A DNA stretch of 64,000 nt from Bradyrhizobium diazoefficiens (GTDB lineage: Bacteria; Pseudomonadota; Alphaproteobacteria; Rhizobiales; Xanthobacteraceae): assembly GCF_016616235.1 (NCBI RefSeq), contig NZ_CP067100.1, positions 496,001 through 560,000 of the forward strand, written 5' to 3'. Under the pieces are notes generated by a model. It did not search any database. It was not told where the DNA came from and worked only from the letters and a program-made list of their open reading frames with translations. Shown piece by piece: positions 30,638-43,868 of the stretch; position 1 is the stretch's first letter; every line of letters begins with the position of its first letter. A program made the translations under genes and the position numbers.

Positions 30638-31296
30638 TTAGTGGTCCCTAAGCTAGTATTGCCACAAATGTGGCAAGTGGAGCCCCCATCAGTTTGTGAG
30701 CGGGACGGCGTTTCGATTCCCAATGAGGCATGAATTGGGCAGTAAATCTGTTCTATGTCGTGCTGTAATATCTTGTGACTGGCATCGATATTGCAGCCGA
30801 TGCTCCGTAACCTTGATTTTTAACGATTCGTTTACCGTCATATTACTTGCGAATACTGTAGAACGAAGTTGTCGTTCCCATTGTTTAGAATTCGATAAGT
30901 ATTCGGTGGTGGAGGCGAGCGAGCCAGGATTCACGGCTCAGCGATCCGTGTTCATGGCCGCTATGCGCTGGGAGCAGGAACGAACGGGCGAGATGCCGCC
31001 GTAAGGCTCGCGGCAATTCCGTGTCATGGGAGGTCGTTGGCCGGTCGTCTGGCAAGCCTTCTCATGCGCGATCTGGCTGCGACGAACTGGCGAGCGAACC
31101 ACGTGCCTTTAATTTGGCGTCATGTTGCACCTGCGCGCCTGCTATGTTAGCAAAGCCGCGATTTTTACGGACCCGGCGCCTCCCGTGCCGGCCGAAAATC
31201 GAAGTCCCGCTTGAATTCCAAGGGCTTGGATCGCTAGGCGCCGCTTCGTGGCGACGGTTTTTCCCTTGCGAGTTTGACAGCAAAAAGAGCGCGTCT
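30638..31296. other. 659-base non-coding region between rlpA and atpH
   Basis: It contains the dyad at 30659-30676 and a markedly AT-richer block at about 30700-30910, unlike the surrounding DNA. A possible plus-strand promoter is TTTACC (30831-30836), 17 bases, TACTGT (30854-30859). About 400 bases of leader then precede atpH. No convincing protein gene is seen on either strand. Confidence 0.5.
30659..30676. promoter_or_regulatory. 18-bp dyad upstream of rlpA, operator-like
   Basis: TTGCCACA-AA-TGTGGCAA has perfect 8-base arms around a 2-base centre. It lies 22 bases upstream of the rlpA start codon, in the position of an operator or leader element. The regulator is not identifiable. Confidence 0.5.
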
Positions 31297-33386
<2,090 letters not shown>

Positions 33387-33394
33387 GAAAGAGC

Positions 33395-33509
33395 CGTCAT
33401 GGCCGGGCTAAAGCGCGAAGCGCGTCTTCGCATTTGATGTCCCGGCCATCCACGCATCGCTGCGTGGAAGGTAAAGACGTGGATGCCCGGGACGAGCCCG
33501 GGCATGACG
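33395..33509. repeat. Palindromic repeat inside the atp operon (atpA-atpG)
   Basis: CGTCATGGCCGGGCT and AGCCCGGGCATGACG are the outer arms; CCACGCATCGCTGCGTGG and ATCCACG / CGTGGAT lie inside. A related copy is at 48470-48553. Confidence 0.75.
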
Positions 33510-33564
33510 ATAGGGACAGGCTAGCGGTCCGACGCACCAGTCGAACCGCCGGGGTGAACGAAGA

Positions 33565-34437
33565 ATGGCGTCACTTAAAGACATGCGCGTCCGCATCGCC
33601 TCCACCAAGGCGACGCAAAAGATCACCAAGGCCATGCAGATGGTCGCAGCCTCCAAGCTGCGCCGCGCGCAGACCGCGGCGGAAGCTGCGCGTCCCTATG
33701 CCGACAAGATGAGCGCGGTGATCTCCAACATCGCCAGCGCCGCTGCGGGCTCGCCCGGCGCGCCGACGCTGCTGGCCGGCACCGGCCGCGATCAGGTTCA
33801 CCTGCTGCTGGTCTGCACCGGCGAGCGCGGCCTATCAGGCGCCTTCAACTCCTCGATCGTGCGCCTGGCCCGCGAGCGCGCCCTGGCGCTGATCGCGCAG
33901 GGCAAGGAAGTGAAATTCTTCTGCGTCGGCCGCAAGGGCTACGAGCAGCTCCGCCGCCAGTTCGACAAGCAGATCGTCGAGCATCTCGATTTGCGCAGCG
34001 TCCGCCAGCTCGGTTTCGTCAACGCCGAGGACATCGCCAAGAAGGTTCTGGCGCGCTTCGATGCCGGCGAGTTCGACGTCTGCACGCTGTTCTTCTCGCG
34101 CTTCAAGTCGGTCATCGCGCAGATCCCGACCGCCCAGCAGGTCATCCCGCTGGTGGTCGAGGAAGGCGCTGCCGCCAGCACGACCTCCTACGAATACGAG
34201 CCGGAAGAGGACGAGATTCTCACGCGTCTTCTGCCGCGCAATCTCGCGGTCCAGATCTTCCGCGCGCTGCTCGAGAACAACGCTTCGTTCTACGGCGCGC
34301 AGATGAGCGCGATGGACAATGCGACGCGCAACGCCGGCGAAATGATCCGCAAGCAGACGCTGGTCTACAACCGCACGCGTCAGGCGCAGATCACCAAGGA
34401 ACTGATCGAAATCATCTCGGGCGCCGAGGCCGTCTAG
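33565..34437 (+). CDS. atpG: ATP synthase F1 gamma subunit
   Basis: A 290-residue central-shaft subunit. The N-terminal rotor helix [36 protein letters not shown] and the C-terminal helix [28 protein letters not shown] are the two conserved coiled-coil parts. The middle Rossmann-like domain has [17 protein letters not shown]. Length is typical for alphaproteobacteria. Confidence 0.98.
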   Translation: MASLKDMRVRIASTKATQKITKAMQMVAASKLRRAQTAAEAARPYADKMSAVISNIASAAAGSPGAPTLLAGTGRDQVHLLLVCTGERGLSGAFNSSIVRLARERALALIAQGKEVKFFCVGRKGYEQLRRQFDKQIVEHLDLRSVRQLGFVNAEDIAKKVLARFDAGEFDVCTLFFSRFKSVIAQIPTAQQVIPLVVEEGAAASTTSYEYEPEEDEILTRLLPRNLAVQIFRALLENNASFYGAQMSAMDNATRNAGEMIRKQTLVYNRTRQAQITKELIEIISGAEAV

Positions 34438-34484
34438 CAAAGACGCATCGGTACCCATCTCACCCAACATCCCGGTCACGCTGA

Positions 34485-35954
<1,470 letters not shown>

Positions 35955-35955
35955 G

Positions 35956-36456
<501 letters not shown>

Positions 36457-36479
36457 GCCCCGGTGCACTGCGCCGGGGC
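36457..36479 (+). terminator. Hairpin after atpC
   Basis: GCCCCGG / CCGGGGC forms a 7-bp stem with a 9-base loop directly after the atpC stop. No T-run follows, so it is a candidate only. Confidence 0.45.
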
Positions 36480-36607
36480 CCGACGCTCTAGATTCCTGAA
36501 CAAGTTCAGCGCTCGTCACGGAAGTGGCGGGCGCTGAAACTTTGTTGCACCGCGCTGGAGATAGCGGCATTCTGCCGCCGCGAACGAGGTTCCAGGGCAG
36601 GTCGCAG

Positions 36608-38263
36608 ATGAAGCGCAAGATCGCAGCGATTTTCGCAGCCGATATTGCCGGTTACTCAAGACTGGTCGCGGAGGACGAAGAGGAGACGCTGCGGCGTCTC
36701 GCCTCCTATCGCGAGGTCATCGACGATTTCATCGCGAAAGCGAACGGGCGCATCTTCAACACGGCCGGCGATGCCGTGCTCGCGGAATTTCCGAGCGCGG
36801 TGGACGCGGTGCGCTGCGCGATCGACATCCAGGAGTCCTTGCGGACCCGCAACATGGCCTATCCGCCGAGCCGGCAGATGTCGTTCCGCATCGGCATCAC
36901 CATCGGCGATGTGGTCGAGCGCAACGGCGATCTGTTGGGGGACGGCGTCAACATCGCGGCGCGGCTCGAAGGGCTGGCCGAGGTCGGCGGCATCTGCGTC
37001 TCCCGGGCCGTGCACGAGCAGGTCGCCAACAAGCTCTCGGTGCAATTCGCCGATATCGGCGCGCAGGAGGTCAAGAACATCCCGACGCCCGTGCACGCCT
37101 ACATGGTGGCGATGCGGCGCGAGGACGGCACCTACGCCAAGCCGCAGCTGAAGAAACCGGCCTCCAAGCTCGCTGCCGCGCCGGTGTGGATGTGGCCGCT
37201 GGTCGTTGCCATTGTCTCGATCGTCGCCATCGGCGTCAGCGGCTTCCTCTACAACACCAAGCTCAAGCAGGGCGCAACCGTCGCGGCGACGCCGGCTGCC
37301 GCGCCAAGCGCTGCGCCGACCGCGGTGGCCGCCGCGCCGAGCCCAAGGCCGTCGCAATCTGCAAAGATGCCGGTGATGCCGATGGCTCCGGCGAATGCCG
37401 CGATGGCTCCGATGCCGTCACCATCCGCAGCGCCGGCGACAGGCAAGCTCGCCGCCGACAGCGTGCCTTTCATCAATGAGCGCGTCCGCAATTACCTCGC
37501 CGGCGACTACGCCGCGGCCGGCGACTACAAGGCTTTCGCGCTCAACATCGCCGGGTTCACCGGCTCTGCGCTGAATCAGCCGAACGAGGAAGCCGCGCGC
37601 AACATGGCGCTCGAGCAGTGCCAGAAGCGCGCCGATGCCGCGCAATCGCCGCGGCACTGCGAGCTCTATGCGCTCGGCGACACCATCGTCTACACCCGCG
37701 GCAAGCCGCCGATGCCTCAGGCTCCCTATTTCCGGCACGATCCCATGACCGAACGGGCCTTCGCATCGAAGGATTTTCCGATCGTGCGCGAGCAGCAAAG
37801 GGTCCGGCTCGAGAACATGTTCGTGCCCGCGGCGAAATCCCGGACCATCGCCCTCGGCCCGGGCGGACAATACTTCATGGTGCTGGGCGCATCGTCCGCC
37901 GAGGAATCGGCGCGGCGTTCGCTGGAATCGTGCGGCGCCGTCGCCGGCGTTGCCTGCATGATCGTCGCGGTCGACGACAATTTCGTCGTGCCGATCCCGA
38001 GCCTGCTCAGGATCACCGGCTTCTTCCACGCCGCGAGCAATGCCTCGATCGTGGCCGATGCGCGCGACGAGGTCGTGCGCAGGCTCGGCGATGCCATGGG
38101 CTGGAACGCCGTCGCCGTCGGCGCCGCAGGCCGCCCGGGCCTCGGCCTCAAGGCCGCCGACGAGCAGACCGCGGTCAACTCCGCGCTCGCCGAGTGCGCC
38201 AAACGCGACAGCGACTGCCACGTCATCGCGATTGGCCCGTTCACGGTGGGACCGACGAATTAA
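36608..38263 (+). CDS. Membrane-anchored class III adenylate/guanylate cyclase with repeated C-terminal domain
   Basis: A 551-residue protein started at MKRKIAAIFAADIAGYS. The cyclase domain is about residues 5-170: metal-binding Asp12 (FAADIAGYS) and Asp55 (NTAGDAVLAEF), and the transition-state Asn/Arg in GDGVNIAARLEG (about 115 and 119). These suggest an active enzyme making cAMP or cGMP. A transmembrane helix (MWPLVVAIVSIVAIGVSGFLY, about 195-215), an Ala/Pro-rich linker (about 222-300), and a C-terminal region with three degenerate units of roughly 50 residues follow. Each unit ends in a pair of cysteines and A.GD/AV-type strands, resembling DUF4189. The region is probably periplasmic and may be the sensor. 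Confidence 0.88.
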   Translation: MKRKIAAIFAADIAGYSRLVAEDEEETLRRLASYREVIDDFIAKANGRIFNTAGDAVLAEFPSAVDAVRCAIDIQESLRTRNMAYPPSRQMSFRIGITIGDVVERNGDLLGDGVNIAARLEGLAEVGGICVSRAVHEQVANKLSVQFADIGAQEVKNIPTPVHAYMVAMRREDGTYAKPQLKKPASKLAAAPVWMWPLVVAIVSIVAIGVSGFLYNTKLKQGATVAATPAAAPSAAPTAVAAAPSPRPSQSAKMPVMPMAPANAAMAPMPSPSAAPATGKLAADSVPFINERVRNYLAGDYAAAGDYKAFALNIAGFTGSALNQPNEEAARNMALEQCQKRADAAQSPRHCELYALGDTIVYTRGKPPMPQAPYFRHDPMTERAFASKDFPIVREQQRVRLENMFVPAAKSRTIALGPGGQYFMVLGASSAEESARRSLESCGAVAGVACMIVAVDDNFVVPIPSLLRITGFFHAASNASIVADARDEVVRRLGDAMGWNAVAVGAAGRPGLGLKAADEQTAVNSALAECAKRDSDCHVIAIGPFTVGPTN

Positions 38264-38309
38264 GCCTTTGCTCCGAATCGAGCCCGACTAGCGCGCCGAC
38301 AAAAGTGCG

Positions 38310-38341
38310 TTCCCTCCCCCCTTGTGGGGGAGGGCTAGGGA
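38310..38341. repeat. Left arm of palindromic repeat split by IS4-type copy 1
   Basis: CCCTCCCCCCTTGTGGGGGAGGGCTAGGGA. The final 11 bases (38331-38341) are duplicated at 39701-39711. Confidence 0.8.
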
Positions 38342-39700
38342 CATTTGCGCTAGGTTTAGCTCTAGACACGAAGAATCTCGATATGATTCAAGGTTGGGAT
38401 GAAGATTCGTCCAGAGATTTTGGATCATTGGCCGGAGGTGAGTGCGCAGCTTCCGGTGGGCTTTGACTTGGAAGCAACCGCGCGGTCGCGCGGGGCGCTC
38501 ACGCGGGTACGGGAGATCAAGAGCGCCGAGACGCTGTTGCGGCTGGCACTTGCCTATGGCGGTCTCGGCATGTCGCTGCGCGAGACCTGTGCGTGGGCCA
38601 AGGCTGGCGGGATCGCAAGCTTGTCCGATCCATCCCTGCTTGAGCGGCTGTGCAAAGCGGCCCCCTGGCTCGGCGAGATCGTAGCAGCGCTGATTGTCGA
38701 GCAAGCCAAAGTTCCGGCAGGACGCTGGGCCGGGTATCGTCTGCGCGCCCTCGACGGGACATCGATCTGCGAACCGGGAGCAGACCGCACTACATGGCGG
38801 CTGCATGTCGGCTATGACCTGGCAACGGGTCAGGTTGATCAGCTCGAGTTGACCGACGGGCGTGGTGCCGAGAATCTTCAGCGCCTTACTTACGCATCCG
38901 GCGATGTCGTACTGGGCGACCGCTATTATGCGAGGCCGCGCGATCTGCGGCCGGTGATCGAAGCCGGTGCAGACTTCATCGTGCGAACCGGCTGGGACTC
39001 GTTGCGCCTGTTGCAGGCCAACGGCGAGCCCCTCGATCTGTTTGCCGCGCTCGCGGCTCAGGCTGAACAGGAAGGCGAACTGCAAGTCCGTGTCTATGAA
39101 GGTACGACAGAGAGCCCGCCGCCAGAGCCGCTGATCTTGCGACTGGTTGTCCGACGCAAGGATCCGGAACAGGCGGAAGCCGAGCGCAAGCGCCTGCTCA
39201 AGGACGCCAAGAAGCGCGGCAAGCAGCCCGATCCGCGCAGTCTGGAGGCTGCGAAGTACATCCTTCTTCTGACCTCGCTGCCAGCCGGCAGCTTCCCGCC
39301 GGCCGACATCCTCGCCCTCTATCGCTTCCGCTGGCAGATCGAGCTGGCGTTCAAGCGGTTCAAGAGCCTGGCCGGCCTCGACATGCTGCCGGCCAAGAAG
39401 CCTGAACTTGCACGGGCATGGATTTACGCCAGACTGATCGTGGCCATCATCGCTGAACAGATCGCCGGGCAAGTCCCGGACTCTTCCCCCTCTGGACGCG
39501 ACGACACCACCGGCAAGCCCTTCGCGCTGGCGCCTTATGAAGATTGCCCTGGCGAGCATTCACGCCGCCATCCGTGGACCACTTCTGTGGCAGGCCATTC
39601 GTAATCTCTTCAGCCGAACCCGCCGCCACCTCTGTGAGCCTCCGCGGCGGCGCCGAAAACAACACGACGATCTCCGCGCTCGACTAACCTAGCGCCTATG
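38342..39700 (+). mobile_element. IS4-type insertion sequence, copy 1 (1359 bp)
   Basis: The ends are CATTTGCGCTAGGTT and, reverse-complemented, CATAGGCGCTAGGTT. An 11-bp target duplication AGGGCTAGGGA flanks it (38331-38341 and 39701-39711), typical for IS4-family elements. It has the same length as copy 2 at 55568-56926. It is inserted in a palindromic repeat downstream of the cyclase gene. Confidence 0.95.
38399..39604 (+). CDS. IS4-family transposase, copy 1
   Basis: A 401-residue DDE transposase. First Asp in RALDGTSICEPG, second in VVLGDRYYARPRDL, and the IS4-type YREK signature in YRFRWQIELAFKRFKS (Tyr, Arg, Glu, Lys with correct spacing). No internal stop. Compared with copy 2 it differs at many scattered residues (for example SAQLPVG against SARLPGG, and the last 35 residues), so the copies are not a fresh duplicate. 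Start at MKIRPEILDHWPE. Confidence 0.96.
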   Translation: MKIRPEILDHWPEVSAQLPVGFDLEATARSRGALTRVREIKSAETLLRLALAYGGLGMSLRETCAWAKAGGIASLSDPSLLERLCKAAPWLGEIVAALIVEQAKVPAGRWAGYRLRALDGTSICEPGADRTTWRLHVGYDLATGQVDQLELTDGRGAENLQRLTYASGDVVLGDRYYARPRDLRPVIEAGADFIVRTGWDSLRLLQANGEPLDLFAALAAQAEQEGELQVRVYEGTTESPPPEPLILRLVVRRKDPEQAEAERKRLLKDAKKRGKQPDPRSLEAAKYILLLTSLPAGSFPPADILALYRFRWQIELAFKRFKSLAGLDMLPAKKPELARAWIYARLIVAIIAEQIAGQVPDSSPSGRDDTTGKPFALAPYEDCPGEHSRRHPWTTSVAGHS

Positions 39701-39830
39701 AGGGCTAGGGAGAGGGGTAGCCCAGCAAAGACCGCCGGCTATTGGCCGTCGATTGAGGCGCGAGGGCTCGGATAGAATCCCCGTGTGGCACCCCCCTTCC
39801 TGCCCCTCCCCCACAAGGGGGGAGGGAATG
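39701..39830. repeat. Right part of palindromic repeat split by IS4-type copy 1
   Basis: It continues AGGGCTAGGGAGAGGGGTAG, then GAATCCCCGTGTGGCACCCC and the closing arm CCCTCCCCCACAAGGGGGGA. The order of motifs equals that of the repeat split by IS481 at 28535-29998. Confidence 0.75.
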
Positions 39831-39926
39831 AGAGAGCGGTGCGCCTCTCACGCGTAAATCACCGCCCGAAAATCTTCTAATGATTTCAAGCCCCGCTCTA
39901 CTGTGCATGGGGTTGTTTTCGCGAGT

Positions 39927-40427
39927 TTAATTTCCGAACGCCGCAAACTCTCGCGCCACCGCGCGATAGACCTCGCGGCGGAACGGCACCACGAGGTCGT
40001 CGACGCGATCGAGCCGCTCCCAGCGCCAGGCATCGAATTCCGCGGGCTGACCATTTTGCGGCGTCAGCGGATCGATCTCGTCGTCGCGGCCGGTGAAGCG
40101 CAGCGCGAACCACTTTTGGCGCTGGCCGCGGAATTTTGCGAGGCGATGCGTCTGCGGTCCGTCATAGGGCGGAAATTCGTAGGTGAACCAGTCGGTCTCG
40201 CCGAGATAGTCGGCACTGACGACGTTGGTCTCCTCCCAGAGCTCGCGCATCGCTGCGTCGCGCAGGTTCTCGCCCGCGTCGACGCCGCCCTGCGGCATCT
40301 GCCAGTCGAGGCCCGGCAGGATGATCTCGGGCCCGTCGCCCTTGAAGCGGTGGCCGATCAGCACGCGGCCGTCGGCATTGAAGAGGGCGATCCCGACGTT
40401 GGGACGGTAGGGTTTGTGGTCAGTCAC
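39927..40427 (-). CDS. rppH: RNA pyrophosphohydrolase-type Nudix hydrolase (paralogue 1)
   Basis: A 166-residue Nudix enzyme; the GTG at 40427 (VTDHKPYRPNVGIALFN) is chosen because the longer frame runs into a repeat and the neighbouring gene. The Nudix box is GGVDAGENLRDAAMRELWEET followed by NV, where the usual Gly after EE-T is Asn. WQMPQGG and QRQKWFALRF are RppH hallmarks; RppH removes pyrophosphate from mRNA 5' ends and starts decay. A second RppH-like gene lies just upstream on the same strand. Which one is the main RppH is unclear. Confidence 0.9.
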   Translation of the reverse strand: MTDHKPYRPNVGIALFNADGRVLIGHRFKGDGPEIILPGLDWQMPQGGVDAGENLRDAAMRELWEETNVVSADYLGETDWFTYEFPPYDGPQTHRLAKFRGQRQKWFALRFTGRDDEIDPLTPQNGQPAEFDAWRWERLDRVDDLVVPFRREVYRAVAREFAAFGN

Positions 40428-40443
40428 TTGCAAATGTCTCACG

Positions 40444-40525
40444 TCGTCATTCCGGGGCGATGCGAAGCATCGAACCTGGAATCTCGAGGTCCCGGGTTTG
40501 ATGCTGCGCATCGTCCCGGGACGAC
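40444..40525. repeat. Palindromic repeat between the two Nudix genes
   Basis: GTCATTCCGGGGCGATGCG and CGCATCGTCCCGGGACGAC are the imperfect outer arms, with ATCTCGAGGTCCCGGGT inside. Related to 11565-11670. Confidence 0.7.
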
Positions 40526-40543
40526 AAGAAGGAAATGGGATTA

Positions 40544-41047
40544 CTATCCCGCCAGCGCGGAAAATTCCTGCACCACGCGCTCGTAGACCGGGCGCTTGAA
40601 CGGGATGATCAGCTCGGGCAGGTTCTTCATCGGCTCCCAGCGCCAGCTGACGAATTCGGCCTTGTGGCCGCCGCCGCCGGGCTTCTCGACATTGATCTCG
40701 CTGTCCTTGCCGGTGAAACGCACCGCGAACCATTTCTGGCGCTGGCCGCGATAGCGGCCCTTCCAAGCGCGCCCCGCCACCGTGCGCGGGATGTCGTAGA
40801 TCAGCCAGTCCTCGACTTCGCCGAGCCGCTCGACCGAGCGCACGCTGGTTTCCTCATAGAGCTCGCGCTTGGCGGCTTGCCAGGTGTCCTCGCCGGGATC
40901 GACGCCGCCTTGTGGCATCTGCCAGACATGGCTGTCGTCGACATGCTCGATGCCGCCGGCGCGGCGGCCGATGAACACCAGTCCCTTTGGGTTGATCAGC
41001 ATCACGCCGACGCAGGTCCGGTAGGGCAGATCCTCGTAACGCGCCAT
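40544..41047 (-). CDS. rppH: RNA pyrophosphohydrolase-type Nudix hydrolase (paralogue 2)
   Basis: A 167-residue Nudix enzyme starting [22 protein letters not shown]. The Nudix box is [21 protein letters not shown] followed by SV, with Ser for the usual Gly. VWQMPQGG and [17 protein letters not shown] are as in RppH of alphaproteobacteria. The N-terminus ([11 protein letters not shown]) is closer to characterised RppH than the other paralogue, so this is the better candidate for the housekeeping enzyme. It is in line with the yibQ-like gene upstream. Confidence 0.92.
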   Translation of the reverse strand: MARYEDLPYRTCVGVMLINPKGLVFIGRRAGGIEHVDDSHVWQMPQGGVDPGEDTWQAAKRELYEETSVRSVERLGEVEDWLIYDIPRTVAGRAWKGRYRGQRQKWFAVRFTGKDSEINVEKPGGGGHKAEFVSWRWEPMKNLPELIIPFKRPVYERVVQEFSALAG

Positions 41048-41124
41048 TCCGCCAGACCTCTCGCATGCTGTCGGTCCGGCTTGAGCGGGCCCCCACAGGA
41101 CTCGCGCCGTACCAATTCGTTGAT

Positions 41125-42354
41125 TTAGCTGGATTTTGATTTCAGCATCGCGGTTGTCAATGGCACCAAAAGGATACCCCGGTCGCCCAACGTCCTGGTC
41201 CAGGCACTGACGCGCTCGATCGAGACGGGCAGGGCCGAGGCGGTGCCGATTGCGGCGCCGCGCTCCCGCGCCGTCGCTTCCAGCTTGTTGAGGGCGCGGT
41301 CGATCTCGGTCGGGGTCGGCACCACGTCGATCGCGATGTCGCCCTTGCCGAACGGCATCGCCTGACTCGCGGCGGCCTGGGGCGCGATGCTGCGCGGCGA
41401 GGAACCGTCGTCGAAGAAGCCGAGGCCGCGCTTGGCGGCTTCGCGGATGATCGGCTGCATCGCCGGCTCGGTTGCGACGAATCGCGCACCCATGAAATTG
41501 GTGATGCCGGCATAGCCCTGCATCCGGCTGAGGTGCCAGTACAGGCGGTCCATGTTCTGGTCGATGGTGAGCGAGGTCAGCAGCGTCTGCGGCCCGGGAT
41601 CGTTGTCCGGGAAATCGTAGGGCTCCATCGGGATCTGGAGGAAGATCTCGTGGCGCTGGGCGCGGGCGCGTTCGGCGAGCTTGCCGGGATCGGCGCCATA
41701 AGGCGTGAAGGCCAGCGTCACCGCGGGCGGCAGCTTCATGATGGCGTCGGTGGTTTTTGCCGCACCGACGCCGAGGCCGCCGATCACGATCGCAACCACC
41801 GGCATCTTGGCGGCCTTGGCGCGGTCGGCCTCCGCCGCGTAGACGTTGAAGGGCTTTAGGTCGCCGGCGGCCACGGGGATCATGCCGTAGCGCGACTTCT
41901 CCAGCAGCTTGGGGTCGATCCCGGCCATGACGGGCGGCGGTGCGGACGCGGCGGCCGCCTCGCTCTTGCCTGCCGCCTCGCCGCCGCCGATCACGACGTC
42001 GTGGCGCGCGCCGGTGGAGCCGTCGATCATGGTGACGGTTTTCTGTTCGCCCGGCTGCTTCGGCGCCTCCTGGGTCTCGTGCTTGCTCGGCTGCCCCTGC
42101 TCCTGGCCGGAGGCGGCCGGCTTCTCGTCTGTCGTCTTGACGGTGTCCTTGGGCTGGCGGATCGCGATCCGCGTCATCGGCTCGCCGCCGAGCGGATCTT
42201 TGTTGAAGATGGCGAAGCCGGCAAAGGTGACGAGGAACAGGCCGAGCATGACGGCCAGCAGCTGCATGGCCGTGAACGGCAGCCGCAGCCGCCGTTTCCG
42301 GCGCGGCTTGTCCTGTCCGAGCGGGGCGCTCAGATCATCGGCCGTTTCTGTCAT
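41125..42354 (-). CDS. Divergent polysaccharide deacetylase family protein (YibQ-like)
   Basis: A 409-residue protein from the ATG at 42354 (a GTG seven codons upstream is possible). One transmembrane anchor ([26 protein letters not shown], about residues 26-51) is followed by a Pro/Lys/Glu-rich linker to about 150. The catalytic-like domain starts with [15 protein letters not shown] and has [39 protein letters not shown] and TNFMGARF, the pattern of the divergent polysaccharide deacetylase 2 family. In many proteobacteria it follows envC, as here after envC-ctpA, suggesting a cell-envelope role. Confidence 0.92.
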   Translation of the reverse strand: MTETADDLSAPLGQDKPRRKRRLRLPFTAMQLLAVMLGLFLVTFAGFAIFNKDPLGGEPMTRIAIRQPKDTVKTTDEKPAASGQEQGQPSKHETQEAPKQPGEQKTVTMIDGSTGARHDVVIGGGEAAGKSEAAAASAPPPVMAGIDPKLLEKSRYGMIPVAAGDLKPFNVYAAEADRAKAAKMPVVAIVIGGLGVGAAKTTDAIMKLPPAVTLAFTPYGADPGKLAERARAQRHEIFLQIPMEPYDFPDNDPGPQTLLTSLTIDQNMDRLYWHLSRMQGYAGITNFMGARFVATEPAMQPIIREAAKRGLGFFDDGSSPRSIAPQAAASQAMPFGKGDIAIDVVPTPTEIDRALNKLEATARERGAAIGTASALPVSIERVSAWTRTLGDRGILLVPLTTAMLKSKSS

Positions 42355-42444
42355 GCGAGATCCCGAATCACTCACCCCGACGATACCACGCCGGGGTCAA
42401 GTGGCGGCAGGCCGGGATAGGCCGGGGACTGACGAGTTCCAAGC

Positions 42445-42476
42445 AAAAAGGGCGGCCCGAAGAGCCGCCCTTTTCT
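42445..42476 (-). terminator. Intrinsic terminator after ctpA
   Basis: On the minus strand AAGGGCGGC-TCTTCGG-GCCGCCCTT is followed by TTT. It lies about 35 bases after the ctpA stop and so separates it from the yibQ-like gene. Confidence 0.9.
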
Positions 42477-42509
42477 TTAGATCTTCACTAGATCGCTTGA
42501 TGCGCCGAC

Positions 42510-43868
42510 TTAGTTCGCCGCTTTGGGCTTGTCGGCGGTCGCCTTGTTGTCGTTGCCCGGCGTCGGTGCCGCGGAGGCGCTGTTCTTGATGCCGTGGAGC
42601 AGGTCGTCGGCGAGCTTGAGCGCCTTGTCGTCCTTGGCGTCCGGTGGAACGTAGGACTGCGAGCCGGTCTTCTCGTCGCCGTCGTTCTTCAGGTGACCGC
42701 GCAGCGACGCCTCGCCCTTGGTGTCGGTGCGCGACTTCAGCTCGTCCGGCACGTCCTGCAGCACTTCGATGTCGGGAACGATGCCCTTGGCCTGGATCGA
42801 CTTGCCCGACGGCGTGTAGTAGCGCGCCGTGGTTAGACGCAGCGCGCCGTTGCCGCTTCCGAGCGGGATGATGGTCTGCACCGAGCCCTTGCCGAACGAG
42901 CGCGTGCCGACGATGGTCGCGCGCTTGTGGTCCTGCAGCGCGCCGGCGACGATCTCCGACGCCGAGGCCGAGCCGCCGTTGATCAGAACGATGACCGGCT
43001 TGCCCTTGGTGAGGTCGCCCGCATGCGCGGTGCGGCGCTGGGTCTCCTCGGCATTGCGGCCGCGGGTCGAGACGATCTCGCCCTTCTCCAGGAACGAGTC
43101 GGATACCGTCACAGCTTCCTCGAGCAGGCCGCCCGGATTGTTGCGCAGGTCGATGATGTAGCCCTTGAGCTTGTCGCCGATCTGACCAGAGAGGTTGGCG
43201 ACCTCGCGCTTCAGGCCTTCGGTGGTCTGCTCGTTGAAGGTGGTGATGCGGATATAGGCGATGTCGTCGGCCTCGACGCGCGCGCGCACCGAGCGGACGC
43301 GGATGTTGTCGCGCACCAGCGTGACATCGATCGGGTTGTCCTGACCCTTGCGGATGATCTTGAGCTTGATCTTGGTGTTGACCGGGCCGCGCATCTTCTC
43401 GACCGCCTGGTTCAGGGTCAGGCCCTGCACCGCCTCGTCATCGAGATTGGTGATGATGTCGTTGGCCATGACGCCGGCGCGCGAGGCGGGGGTGTCGTCG
43501 ATCGGCGAGACCACCTTGATCAGGCCGTCTTCCATCGTGACCTCGATGCCGAGACCGCCGAACTCACCGCGGGTCTGCACCTGCATGTCGCGGAAGCTCT
43601 TGGCGTCCATGTAGCTCGAATGCGGATCGAGGCCGGTGAGCATGCCGCTGATGGCCGATTCGATCAGCTTGGTGTCGTCGGGCTTCTCGACATAGTCGGA
43701 ACGCACGCGCTCGAAGACGTCGCCGAACAAATTGAGCTGGCGATAGGTGTCCGCGGTCGCGGCTCGCGCGCTGGAGCCCATGAACACCGCGCGCGGCTGG
43801 GTCACGAACAGCGTCAGCGCCGCACCGGTGGCCGCGCTGAGGAGAATAACTGAAGTCTTGCGCATCAT
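42510..43868 (-). CDS. ctpA: Carboxyl-terminal processing protease (S41 family)
   Basis: A 452-residue exported protease. An N-terminal signal/anchor is about residues 5-30. The PDZ domain is about 95-185 (GLGIEVTMEDGLIKVVSPIDDTPASRAGV). The catalytic domain has DLRNNPGGLLEEAVTVSD, the nucleophile Ser in NGGSASASEIVAGALQDHKRA and the Lys in GTRSFGKGSVQ. The C-terminal 70 residues are Lys/Asp/Ala-rich. The start overlaps the envC stop in an ATGA. Ctp proteases act in the periplasm and often process peptidoglycan hydrolases, which fits the coupling to envC. Confidence 0.96.
   Translation of the reverse strand: MMRKTSVILLSAATGAALTLFVTQPRAVFMGSSARAATADTYRQLNLFGDVFERVRSDYVEKPDDTKLIESAISGMLTGLDPHSSYMDAKSFRDMQVQTRGEFGGLGIEVTMEDGLIKVVSPIDDTPASRAGVMANDIITNLDDEAVQGLTLNQAVEKMRGPVNTKIKLKIIRKGQDNPIDVTLVRDNIRVRSVRARVEADDIAYIRITTFNEQTTEGLKREVANLSGQIGDKLKGYIIDLRNNPGGLLEEAVTVSDSFLEKGEIVSTRGRNAEETQRRTAHAGDLTKGKPVIVLINGGSASASEIVAGALQDHKRATIVGTRSFGKGSVQTIIPLGSGNGALRLTTARYYTPSGKSIQAKGIVPDIEVLQDVPDELKSRTDTKGEASLRGHLKNDGDEKTGSQSYVPPDAKDDKALKLADDLLHGIKNSASAAPTPGNDNKATADKPKAAN

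Noticed and set aside
31021-31296. An N-terminal extension of atpH (frame open from 31021)
   Set aside because: Residues before the GTG at 31297 do not resemble the delta subunit, and the family length is met from 31297.
40428-40766. A long N-terminal extension of the first Nudix gene
   Set aside because: The frame runs through a palindromic repeat and into the coding region of the second Nudix gene; the GTG at 40427 gives the normal family start.
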